Assembly (NCBI GenBank): GCA_010093605.1
Contig: MU004184.1
Coordinates: 1,631,897-1,695,896 of the forward strand
From: Lophium mytilinum
Lineage: Eukaryota > Ascomycota > Dothideomycetes > Mytilinidiales > Mytilinidiaceae
Reading direction: 5' to 3'
DNA: 64,000 nucleotides
The position numbers and the translations under genes are program-made. Of the stretch, positions 24,214 to 34,070 are shown piece after piece. The notes below the pieces were generated by a model, which was given only the letters and a program-made list of their open reading frames with translations, made no database searches and had not been told where the DNA came from. Positions within the stretch are counted from its first letter, which is position 1. Every line of letters starts with the position of its first letter.

Positions 24214-25815
24214 TCAGCCTCCGCCATCCCTTAGTTGAAGATCCTCAGACCGGCCACCATATACTCCTCCGTCTAAGATCCACTGTTCATTATCAGCGTT
24301 GTCGTCTTGAACTCTCCGCCATGTCTGCTTCTTCTCCATCTCCACTCCCTTCCCCTTCGCGTCAACCCGAGCAACTGGCCGGATCAACGAACCAAGCAAA
24401 GGGTTCTGACTGAACGCGCCCCCTTTACCCCGCCCACCACTGACTATGGGTTCAGCTACTCCTTCATCCTCGTCCTCTGCCTCGCTCTCCGGGGTTTGAG
24501 GTCGGTCCATCTTAGCCATCCTCTTCACTATCTTGCCACCCACAAGATCGATCGACACAACTGCCCTCCGCTTCTCGTACTCTGGTCTTGCGCTCCACTC
24601 CTGCTCCCGTAACACCTTTTGCTGCTTCTTAAGCTGCAGAGCACGCTCCTGCGGACTAGCCCACACGCTTGTCCCCGAATCTGGCGTCTCGAAATCTGCT
24701 GCTTCATCGTGAACCCTCGTCCGCCGCGCATTCTGTGCCTGGAACCCTAGCAGTCTATCGCGATGCTCCTTCGCTTTTGCGAGTCTCTCGGACTCGGAGT
24801 CTGATGCTGGCGCAGACGATAACGGCGTTACTGAGGGCGGTGTGGCGAACGGACGCGGCGCTCTAGCAACTTCTGCGCGCTTCTGACCGGCGTTGTGCGC
24901 GGCCATCTTCTCCTTTCCTAGGTCTTCACGTAACGTGTGGAGCATTGCATGCGTTTCTTCAGAGCTTAGAAGAGGCTGGCCACAGAAAGTACAAGGACCA
25001 AGTCCCTCCTTCACACAGATGATCTTGCCACAGTTGAGGCAATTAGGCGCGGCAGCGAGTAAGGGGTGTCGCGTGGCCATGCAGTTGCACCGGCGCTTTT
25101 GGATGTTGTCTTGAGAGGCGGCAAGCGTGGGATTGGTCGAGATTTCGAGGGCACGGATGGCTGAGTCTAGATCTGCCATTGTGGAGGAGTCGCCGTGCAT
25201 GGAGTGGCCACCAGTGATGTTGACTTTGGCTTTCTGCTGTTGCTTTCCAGGTGCTGGTGAGGTGGTTCGTGATGAGACACGAGGAGGTTTGAGGTCCCCT
25301 ATCATGGCACCGGCCGCAGAAGGGGGTAGCTTTGGAGCAGGGGCAGGACTCGGCCTGGTAGTTGGAAGCTGGACGGCATCTGGCTTTTCGTGTAACGCAA
25401 ATGCGTTGTTTGGCCTGCGAACTTTTGCGTTGCTCGCGACATAGTCTTCTTCGTCCTTCTTAACATACGCGCCTGAAACGTTCCCGTAATTTTCCGGCAC
25501 GCGAGGAGGCGGCAGTCTGTTCAAACCACCTGCTTTCTTCTTCTTCGGCTTGGACTTGGGCACTTCCGATAGATCTGTTCGTGATGCGCCTGGTTGCGTG
25601 CTGTGAGATGCTGACTGCTGCTGCGGCGCACGCCGGTTGTTGAACGCGGTGATGAACTCTAGCGCTTGCGGCGTATCCCCGAGCAAGCCTTGTAGATTCT
25701 CAGCAGCCTCATTCTTGGGCAAGGTGGCTGTATGCGATATAATCTGCTTCAGTGAGTCCTCGTCAAGTGGGAGGAGGCGAGAAAGTTGAGGTAGCGCCCA
25801 GTTTGAGAGGTCCAT
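24214..25815 (-). CDS. TRIP4/ASC-1-type zinc-finger protein (Rqt4-like, RQT complex)
   Basis: A single exon encodes 533 residues. The N-terminal helical segment has a CUE-like character (residues 1-60). A basic KPKKKKAGG stretch lies near 89-97. A zf-C2HC5 zinc finger lies at about residues 243-278, with CNCMATRHPLL, CLNCGKIIC and GPCTFCGQPLL. This finger defines the activating signal cointegrator 1 family, whose yeast member Rqt4 works with the helicase Slh1/Rqt2 and Cue3/Rqt3 to split collided ribosomes. The C-terminal half is charged with coiled-coil propensity (KAKEHRDRLLGFQ). Fungal proteins of this family are about this long. The start codon is 248 bp from the divergent cyclophilin gene. 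Confidence 0.85.
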   Translation of the reverse strand: MDLSNWALPQLSRLLPLDEDSLKQIISHTATLPKNEAAENLQGLLGDTPQALEFITAFNNRRAPQQQSASHSTQPGASRTDLSEVPKSKPKKKKAGGLNRLPPPRVPENYGNVSGAYVKKDEEDYVASNAKVRRPNNAFALHEKPDAVQLPTTRPSPAPAPKLPPSAAGAMIGDLKPPRVSSRTTSPAPGKQQQKAKVNITGGHSMHGDSSTMADLDSAIRALEISTNPTLAASQDNIQKRRCNCMATRHPLLAAAPNCLNCGKIICVKEGLGPCTFCGQPLLSSEETHAMLHTLREDLGKEKMAAHNAGQKRAEVARAPRPFATPPSVTPLSSAPASDSESERLAKAKEHRDRLLGFQAQNARRTRVHDEAADFETPDSGTSVWASPQERALQLKKQQKVLREQEWSARPEYEKRRAVVSIDLVGGKIVKRMAKMDRPQTPESEAEDEDEGVAEPIVSGGRGKGGAFSQNPLLGSLIRPVARVDAKGKGVEMEKKQTWRRVQDDNADNEQWILDGGVYGGRSEDLQLRDGGG

Positions 25816-26063
25816 GATGTCGACTACTGTTACCGTTGGAAAATATACCTCGGGATCCGTATGGATAATTCAGGAAGAGGTGTTTTTGTTTCAATTGCAA
25901 TGGTGTTTGAAGGTAGTCAGTTTGAAATGTGAGGTGGGAAATCACATGGGTTTATGTCAGCAACGCCAAGACGCTCTAGCATTCCCATCGCAAACGTGCA
26001 AGGTCCAAAACCCCCGTAACCACACTGCTCACTCATCTACTTGTGCAAGGTGCAAGAGACAAG
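25816..26063. promoter_or_regulatory. Divergent promoter region, Rqt4-like / cyclophilin
   Basis: This is a 248 bp intergenic interval between divergent start codons. No specific factor site is assigned. Confidence 0.55.
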
Positions 26064-26604
26064 ATGGCGACAGATGTGGCTCTAGAAACGACTATGGTAA
26101 TAAAAGCCAATACACGGACCCATTCAATAGCTAGCTAACGCATTTAAGGGCGTCATTACCGTCGAATTATACAACAACCAAGCCCCGAAAACCTGCAAAA
26201 ACTTCGCGACCCTGGCTCAACGTGGCTACTACAATGGCATAGTAGTTCATCGTATTATCCCAAACTTCATGGTGCAGACTGGTGACCCAACTGGTACGGG
26301 TCGAGGCGGCGCCTCGATCTATGGTGAAAAATTCGAGGATGAGATCGATCCTGGATTGAAGCACACCGGAGCTGGAATCCTCAGCATGGCGAATAGCGGA
26401 CCAAATACGAACGGTAGCCAGTTCTTCATCACGCTGGCACCGACCCCCTGGTTAGATGGCAAGCACACAATATTTGGGAGGGTCAAAGGTGGAATGAGGG
26501 TAGTGCAGAGGATGGGAATGGTCAAGACTGGTCCTGAGGACAGACCGGTTGATGAGCTCAGGATCGTAAAGGCCAAGGTTGTGGAACAAACGGAGGAGAT
26601 CTGA
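26064..26604 (+). CDS. Peptidyl-prolyl cis-trans isomerase, PPIL1-type cyclophilin
   Basis: Two exons, 26064-26096 and 26149-26604, give 162 residues. The 52 nt intron starts GTAATA and ends TTTAAG. The first exon encodes only [11 protein letters not shown]. This is a single-domain cyclophilin. The catalytic arginine sits in VVHRIIPNF (R46), followed by [29 protein letters not shown] and [13 protein letters not shown]. The length and the early TTMG junction match the PPIL1/Cyp1 group, a nuclear isomerase that in animals associates with SKIP in the spliceosome. All residues needed for proline isomerisation are present. Confidence 0.93.
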
Positions 26605-27016
26605 CCTCACGGCATTTTGTATTGCCCAAAAACCATTCCACGGGCCTAGAAGTGAACACGATGGGAGAATCTCACGACAACCTTTCTACAACGGAGCGAG
26701 AGCTGACGAAAAACGTATCGAAAGTCAAAAAGGCCAATGACGGCGTTGAACATGAAAGGACGAAATAAGGTGAATAGGGCTACGTAAGTATGCTATATTT
26801 CCATCTACTGAATCCAGCAGCTAAACTTCGAAGACGAATCTAAGCTCTAACCCACAGTCATTCTTGTCAACCTTGAGGGAACTGATTCACTCTTTTGCCC
26901 GAAGTCCTTAAGGACAGATCTCATAGTGCGGTAGCTCCATGAGAAGCTTTTTTGTTTGAACGCCGATGATATGCGTGGAACGTCAAAATTCTATTCAGTG
27001 AAAAGGGTACGATTGA
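26605..27016. other. Convergent 3' spacer
   Basis: These 412 bp lie between the 3' ends of the cyclophilin and aspartokinase genes. No gene is seen. Confidence 0.5.
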
Positions 27017-28971
27017 CTAGTACAACCAGGGACCTATAGAGCGTTAGTGAGCTGGAAGGTCTAGAGACATTTGTTATCTTCAACCTACCTCTAATGAAAC
27101 TGTTCTCTTGCTCGGAATGTAGAGGTATACGCATTACGTTTGTATGCACAACTTCCATTGCAAGTAAGGCATCCTGCGCTTTCACCACGAACCTACGATG
27201 GAATATCAGCTCAAGTATCTCAGAAACTTCCAGCGATAACGCATTAGACTTGCAAGAGCAAACTTACGATATGTTTATCTCGCTGGCCCCTTGGCTAATC
27301 AGATAGATGCTTACCCTCGCACTAGCCAAGGCGCTGAAAACCTCTCCTGAAATCCCGACCATATTTCGCATCTTATGCCCGACAACCGAAATAATAGACA
27401 TGTGTTTGGCCACGGTTACAATTCCGATCTCAGAGAGCTCTGCCACGGTTTCTTCGATGTTACTGTTGCTCTTCCTCGAGCCCTCAGAAGAGACTGCAAG
27501 ACTGAGCATCTGCTGGCTGCTGCTGATGAGATCAATTGTATATTCATGGCGTCCGAGCCGCTGCGCTATTTGGCCGAGGAACTCTTGAGGTCTTGCTCTA
27601 CCGTTCGAGCGGATGTTGAACACCGTAATCGAGTCCTTTGCCGTCACAGCAGTGGGCGTACGTCGATATTGACTCTCTCCATAGTACCCGTTTTTAGTCA
27701 TAAATACAGCCTTCGTTCTCGCGGCATCGTCTTCAGATGAAACGGGCGATGAATTTCCTGGGGTAGACTTTGGGGAGGTAGTTGGTGTTGCAATGGAAGG
27801 AAAAACTATGGTTCCAGGTCTCTCTGGATGCTTCACATTCTTCAGCCGCAGTGGTATTTGCGCGTTGCAGATTTGCTCGATAGTGAGAGGATGGATCACC
27901 TGTCGCACTGTTAGAGATCTCCACTGGAAACTGAAGTACACCATCTGAATGGAAGCTTGGGGAAACGCACCTCGCTCCCGTAGTATGTAAGCTCGGCAGC
28001 CTCTTCTGAAGTCACCGTAGCGAGCAGCCTGGCCGACTTCACCTTTCGAGGATCTGCCGTAAATATGCCATCGACCTCTTTCCAGATCTGCAGCTCTTCG
28101 GCGGTGACCGCAACAGCACACAAAGCGGCACAGAGATCAGAATAGCCCCGACCTACGCTACTGACCAGCGATTCAGGCATCGCGCCAAAGAAGCCTATGC
28201 AACAAGGTTACCTCTAGCAGATATTATTATTAGGGGTCCACAAAAGAGGTTCATACCAGTAATGACCGGCACTCGTTCTCCACAACCGTTGACTTTCTTC
28301 CGAATTGCGCCCGCCAGGCCTCCCAGAAACTCAGCGGGGTGACGTCTGAATGCGGCGGCGAGCTCTTTCTGACGACTCCCGTAGGTTTTTTGGACGATAT
28401 CATCCAACACAACTACTTCGGCATCGATGTCCTATACAGATACTAGTAAGCACCGTCTCAAATGGCAACAAATGTCACAAACCTTCATTTTCAGCGAAGC
28501 AACTACCAGCCGACAAGCTAGTGTCTCGCCGACCGCCAGGACTCGATCTTGAGTACGCTCCGATATCTCGCCAATAGTCCAAGTCGCCTTAAGAAAGCTT
28601 CGGAGGTGCTCGCAGTCATTTTCGATGCCTTCGAGTAGCTCATTAAGCACGGCTTCATGGCCTTTTTGCTGCTCAGCGCCACCGACAACAGTATCCGCAG
28701 CGTCCAAGTGCTCTAGTTTAATGATGTCGATAACTCGATCCAGCTCCACGGTTGACGTCTCGCTGGAGGTCGCGAGAGTTATCGCGTCGAGGAGGAGACT
28801 TGTTGTTCCCTGTGTCTTCTGGGTGCCTGATCGAGCGCTGCAAACCACAGCGACTTTGTACCTTTTCAGATAGTCGGGGATGATGGTGCCAGTGATTGGT
28901 TCCAGCAGCTTCCCTATAGAAGTACCTCCGTATTTCTGCACAACCCATTGACGTGTCTCAATTGAAACCAT
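27017..28971 (-). CDS. Aspartate kinase (HOM3-like), first gene of the cluster
   Basis: Six exons on the minus strand, 28971-28483, 28431-28257, 28194-27971, 27899-27268, 27192-27089 and 27033-27017, give 546 residues. The enzyme phosphorylates L-aspartate, the entry to homoserine, threonine and methionine. The kinase fold begins with KYGGTS at residues 13-18 (KFGGTS in most relatives). It continues through VVCSARSG, AVGETLACRLV, ITGFFGAMPESLVSSVGRGYSD and WKEVDGIFTADPRKV. Tandem ACT domains follow, including TVFNIRSNGRARPQEF and ISVVGHKMRNMVGISGEVFSAL. These normally bind threonine for feedback control. The last exon is only 17 nt and yields RGPWLY, the ending expected for the family. Exon 1 is more diverged than the rest, so this may be a pathway-specific paralogue and not the housekeeping enzyme. 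Confidence 0.88.
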
Positions 28972-29691
28972 ACTTGTATCGAGATGTCTGGATGCTAGGA
29001 AGAATGATGTTACGATTATTTACGGACACTACATGCTATGAAAACTTCCTTGTTTATACAAGTATAGCCATTGTGTAACCCTGCACATCTCTCGTGAGGT
29101 TGAGGCGCTTGCCACTAAGTTGCTGCCGAAGGCGCTAGGGCGATGCCGAAGTGCACTGGGCCCCCACGGGTTTTGATTGTGGATCACAAGCGGAGCGGCA
29201 GCAGCCGCAGTCTTACGTCGGCATTCTAGCTTTCCTTATCAATCCCCGGGATATGGTCTGGTTTAGATCGCCTTTGGGCTGCGGCACGGAGTAACGTCCT
29301 GAGGAAGGAGATGGACTTACGATTGGCCGTGTGTCTTTGGAAGTAAGCTACGAGCAAGTACGCACAGCGGAAGCATGATGGAGAGGTTTCGTACTTTACA
29401 GGCTCGCATACAGCACTGTTTCATAATATTAGGCACACGGATTTACCACTGCTTAAGTACAATCCTCCTCACTCAACACAATTACGAGGAGTACTCCAGC
29501 CCAAAGTCAAAAGGCAGTCTGGTTCGGACTACTTGAAACTTGACATTGCGTCTAGATATCTCAAACTTTATGGGGATACTTCAAGCAGTGGTAAAGAGGT
29601 GCACAGACTCAAAGCCTATATCTGTAGTATGCAGGAGATGATGGGATCTACACTTTTCTGTACATGAAGACGAAGAAACTCTTGCAAACCC
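28972..29691. other. Spacer between aspartokinase and MET2-like gene
   Basis: It holds the aspartokinase promoter and the MET2-like 3' flank, both on the minus strand. No open frame of interest is seen. Confidence 0.45.
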
Positions 29692-31279
29692 TTAAAACTC
29701 CCCAGATTCTGCCTCCCCAAAGACGCTACTAACGATTTCATCTGGTCTCACTCCCTCGATAGAGTCTTCAAGATCCGTTTCGTAGAACCAAGGGCATCGC
29801 TCTCGGAGGTGGCACGTGATTGCCCGGCTCAGTGCCTCAAATTCTAAGAGGAACCCGTCGTGTCCGTCTTGGGACTCGAGATTGAGGAATTTCGCCTCTG
29901 GTAAAGCCTCCGCGAGTTGAACCTGTTGCTCCGCCCTGAACAGAACGTCCGTTTCTACGCTGATTACAAGGGCTTGCGGAGGGACATTCTTGAATACATG
30001 CTCAAGATGTTCTTTGTGAGGAGGTATTGGGATATCGAGCCCTAATTGTATAGGTAACCGGCCGCGGGTGACGTCGTGAGTGTCCATTTTCGCCGTGAGA
30101 TGGATGTAGCAGTTGGCATCGAATCTCTGTGAAATTCAAAGTATTAGCCAAGTTTTCAATTGCAACATATACTCGTCTAGTTGAGGGCCTGAAGAACACC
30201 GGGAGCGTAGTAGCTTGCCTTTAAGAATTTCGCTGCCTGGTATTTGAGGTAACTTTGAGCTGCGAATTCCATGGGCGCTTGACCGTTCTGATCTATACAT
30301 GGATCCATCCGAGACTCTCTTGGATTTTCATTCTGACACGATAGCGGAGTTGATCCTACGCAACTAGAAGACGACGGTGGTGTTGATAAGCCTGTCGGCA
30401 CCACCGACGTAGATTGCTTCCTTTGGGTTGCTAGTCGACGGCTGAAGCGCTCTTCGAACGAGTTGTGCGAGCGATAAGTCAGCATGGCTATCATCCTCGC
30501 CGTACTTAGTCCTTCAATGGGCTGTCCTGATGGCTCTGGAATATACCAACCGCTTTTAAAATTAGCATCCGCGTAGATGCTCATTCGTTGCGTTTCTCCC
30601 CACGCGATACCCCAGGCACTATGGTAGGCCGAAGTAGTAATCGGAACAATGTTCTTGACATATCCAACCGGTGTGCAAAGCGGCCACTCCAGGGTAGCCA
30701 TTCCACCCATAGATCCCCCGATCACAGCTGCGACTTCAGAGACACCGAGCTGATCAAGAACCATTTTTTGAATACTAGAATTCATGGGATTAGAACGCCT
30801 CCCCAACCCAGCTTTTCTGGTTCTTACCGAACGTCATCACGGACACTGGTCCTAGGAAATTCCGGACCATACTGCCGGCCAGTCTCAGGGTTGATGGTGA
30901 GAGGTGAAGCCGTCCCGTAAGGTGATCCGAGCATGTTCGCGCAAAAGATGAAGAACCGTCGAGGGTCAAACGCCTTCCCTCTACCCATCAGCGGTTGCCA
31001 CCAGTCTTCCGCGTCGGCACTGCCTGAAAGAGCGTGACAAAGAACTAGACAATTACTGCCGCTTTCGTCAAGCGTGCCCCATGTTTTGTAGGCAACAGGG
31101 ACCGAATAAAGCTGATGTCCGGACTCAAGGGTAAAGTGCGGTATCAGTGCGAACTTCTGATGTTTTACCAGATCGGCATAGTAATTGTGCGGTGCGGTGA
31201 TAGGGCTGATCTCTCGTGAAATAGTAAGTAATAAGTTCGGAACGCCGCGTTGTGGTAGTTCAGACTTACTAGTTGTCAT
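29692..31279 (-). CDS. Homoserine O-acetyltransferase (MET2-like)
   Basis: Three exons, 31279-30828, 30774-30219 and 30126-29692, give 480 residues, close to yeast Met2 (486). The enzyme transfers acetyl from acetyl-CoA to homoserine. It has an alpha/beta-hydrolase fold. Motifs are LCHALSGSADAEDWW, NMLGSPYGTASP and the nucleophile elbow VIGGSMGGM with serine at residue 172. The later acid lies near VETDVLF and the catalytic histidine is in SQDGHDGFLLE. A Ser/Pro-rich insertion lies around residues 260-300, as in other fungal homologues. Intron 1 is GTAAGA...TTCTAG. Intron 2 appears to use a GC donor (AAG|GCAAGC) with a normal CAG acceptor, and is required to give FLKRFDANCYIHL. The gene is divergent from the nitrilase. 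Confidence 0.92.
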
Positions 31280-31855
31280 TTTAGCTTTCCGTGGGAGTGT
31301 TCTTCCTAGCGATGAAATGCACGAGGATAGGTCTCTTGATGCAAGGAAAGGTCAAGGATGGACTTAATCTGGCAACACCAGATATTGACGGAAGTTTTAC
31401 TAGCACTGGCTTTTGAGGGATTCGTACGAGGTAAAGCAAAGTCCATAGACAGTTCTAACGCATCAAGTCCAGCGGTATAGTAAGGTGTTAAGACTTTTCT
31501 AAAAGCATTAAACTCACACTAGAGCTATAAGTTTCAAATGTAAGCAGGAATTACTAGTACCCGGGGATAGCTTGCAAAAGCAGCGTGGCGAATACTCAGG
31601 TAGGTTCTCCGCAGGGTTCATTTACGCGAGATATGAGATATCCTTGTTGACTCGGCGTTTGATATGTAAGTGTATCGGGGTCTGGGTCGATCTGCCGACC
31701 GGCTCGCCATGTGCTAAAAAGCACCTTACCTATGCCAGAGTTATTTTGCAGCCTCCGGTGCAGAACCTCTTTAAGAAAAGAGGTCTGCTTGATGGGTATC
31801 ACCGGAGCAAAAGACGAAGACTTGCAGACATTATTTCTCAGCATTCTCTAAGAAT
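31280..31855. promoter_or_regulatory. Divergent promoter region, MET2-like / nitrilase
   Basis: These 576 bp lie between two divergent start codons and are probably shared control DNA for both genes. No regulator site is identified with confidence. Confidence 0.5.
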
Positions 31856-33252
31856 ATGACAGGAATGCTTGGAAACACGGTCAAGGTAGCGGCAGTCCAA
31901 GCTGCGCCCGTATCCTTCAATCTGCACGAAAGCTTAGATAAGGTTTCAACACTCACCACGGAGGCTGCCAGGTCGGGTGCCGATCTGGTAGTCTTCCCGT
32001 ATGCCGCTCTCTTTCTCAGATGTCGATTAAAAGGAAGCTAATCATAACTTAGGGAAGGATTTCTTTCTGCTTATCCGTGGAGATACGCTTTTGATGCTAC
32101 GATTGGAGCTCGGGAGCCAAGAGGTACATCAATTTTACTTACCACGAATAAGGAAGATTCTGACACTCCGGGTTGCTTTAATAGGTCGAAAATGGTTTGC
32201 GAAATACTACAATTCTGCGATAGCCATTGAATCTCCAGAATTCCAGATCCTGCTCAGCATTGCTAAAGCAAACAAAGTCATTCTTTCCGTTGGAATAATC
32301 GAAAAAGATGGAGGTACATTATACTGCTCCGCAGTTCTTATTGGAAGAGATGGAAAGTTACTCTCTAACCACCGAAAGGTAGGCAGGACTCACGCTAGCT
32401 ACAGGAATGATGAACGTTGGTAACAATGACTAGCTGATCCCTACGGCGGCGGAGAGGCTAGTATGGGGCCGCGGGTCCGGAGACGGCCTGAAAGTTGTGG
32501 ATACAGACATTGGAAAGGTCGGAGGCCTGATATGGTATTTGATTGCCGTGATTTGTGCAAGCGATACATGCATCTAATGAAACGTAGCTGGGAGAACTAC
32601 ATGCCCGCCGCAAGGCTGGCGTTGTATCAGCAGGGAATTGAGTGCGTCAATCTTCGCGCGGCTAAACCTGTGAGAGCGCTAATAACAGTCTGAAGAATCT
32701 GGCTTGCCCCAAATGCCGACGACCTGCCAAGTTGGACAGCTTCGATGCAGCATATCGCAAAAGAGGGTCGTTGTTGGGTCATCTCAGTCAACCAGTTTTG
32801 CAAGGTAAGGTTCTAGAAAAGCCTCGCTGTCGATACTCATAACAGCAGGTGTCCGATTTTCCTTCGGACTATCCACCATTCACTCCTGAGCACTATGATC
32901 GACAGCCCGATGGGTCGGCTTGGACTCCGGATGCTATTCTCAACCATGGCGGCTCATGTGTCGTTGGCCCATTGGGAGTTTTTCTGGCTGAACCTTTGTG
33001 GGACAAGGAAGGCATTATCTATGCTGATCTCTCGAGAGACACTTTGATTGAATCTAGGGTATGTAAATCCGATCAAGATGATACTCCGGCGCTGATGTCA
33101 GTACAGATGGATTTCGATCCAGTCGGAAGCTACTCTCGACCGGACATATTGTGAGTTACCGCAGTCTATGAGGGGGTACATATGCTAAGAATTTGGGCAG
33201 TTCTTTGCACGTTAATACGAAGCCCGGTGTGAATGTTGTTCTGAAGGAGTAA
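31856..33252 (+). CDS. Nitrilase (C-N hydrolase superfamily), intact triad
   Basis: Nine exons are assembled: 31856-31998, 32053-32123, 32185-32378, 32434-32534, 32588-32641, 32696-32804, 32849-33058, 33107-33150 and 33201-33252. They give 325 residues, the usual nitrilase length. The phases are consistent and every intron is GT-AG. The catalytic triad is complete: Glu49 in [12 protein letters not shown], Lys136 in [13 protein letters not shown], Cys170 in [14 protein letters not shown]. Further family blocks are [10 protein letters not shown]-like [30 protein letters not shown] and [10 protein letters not shown]. Nitrilases turn R-CN into the acid plus ammonia. The specificity (aliphatic, aromatic, cyano-amino acid or cyanide hydratase) cannot be read from sequence by eye. 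A second ATG nine bases downstream is an equally good start. Its place between MET2-like and sulfhydrylase-like genes is unusual. Confidence 0.9.
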
Positions 33253-34070
33253 AGGAGACGTTGATTGCACCTCAAAGTCGACGAGGAAGAGTATGCTCAG
33301 AGCGCCAGGAGAGTCTAACGCCCTAAGACAGCGTGCTAGACTAGGCGTAGGCCAGATAAAGAAACATTTCCAGGGCCTTGTAGTAAGAGGCTCTTACGTC
33401 GATGGCTTGTTCTGCTGCGGCGAGTTACAAGATGAAAGCCATGCAGTGAAGAAGTTTGAAGAGCGCCAAGCGCTGACTAACATGCACGTGACACTCCTTT
33501 TCGCCAGTTGGACTTGTCCCTCCCCGCTCATTCATCCCTCAACAACCATATTCTACTCACAACTCCACAGGACGCCGGGCTGAGCTGGCCTAGCAAACGC
33601 ACGATCTTACGGAGGTCTATTTACAGTTCTGTGGCGTGTTCTACATATCTGATGCCGAATGCTCATAACATGGCCGTCATCAATGCCGAAGCACAGTGGG
33701 CCAGATGCCGATCGGCAAGATGCAACGGCAGAGCATTCTACAATGTTTCAACCGCCTGGGCATGCCTTATCCAATCAGAAGCGCGATCGCTCACAAGTTC
33801 CCGTGATTTTCTCAATAAACGTCGTTGATAACCCACAGGGCGCTGGTAGGCCCTATTTTTCCTCTCTATGTGTGCATATCTAGGTACGTCTTGCACGGGA
33901 TAGTGAGATTGTCAGACCATCACTGCTACTCGGCGTCAGGGAAGAGGTCTATAATGGATATGTACTGTCATTCGCCTGTCTTCCACGAGGTATTTGACTG
34001 ATGCGCTTTTTTGCTCGGGCTTTGGATTAACTCGAGCTTGTTCTTCTTACTCCCAACGCCAACACGTGCC
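33253..34070. other. Intergenic, nitrilase to cluster regulator
   Basis: These 818 bp have no supported gene. A CACGTG palindrome lies at 33485-33490 and another at 34063-34068, just before the regulator start codon. Confidence 0.5.

Noticed and set aside
33293-33883. Open frames downstream of the nitrilase
   Set aside because: They are short, overlapping and without motifs. Probably spacer DNA.
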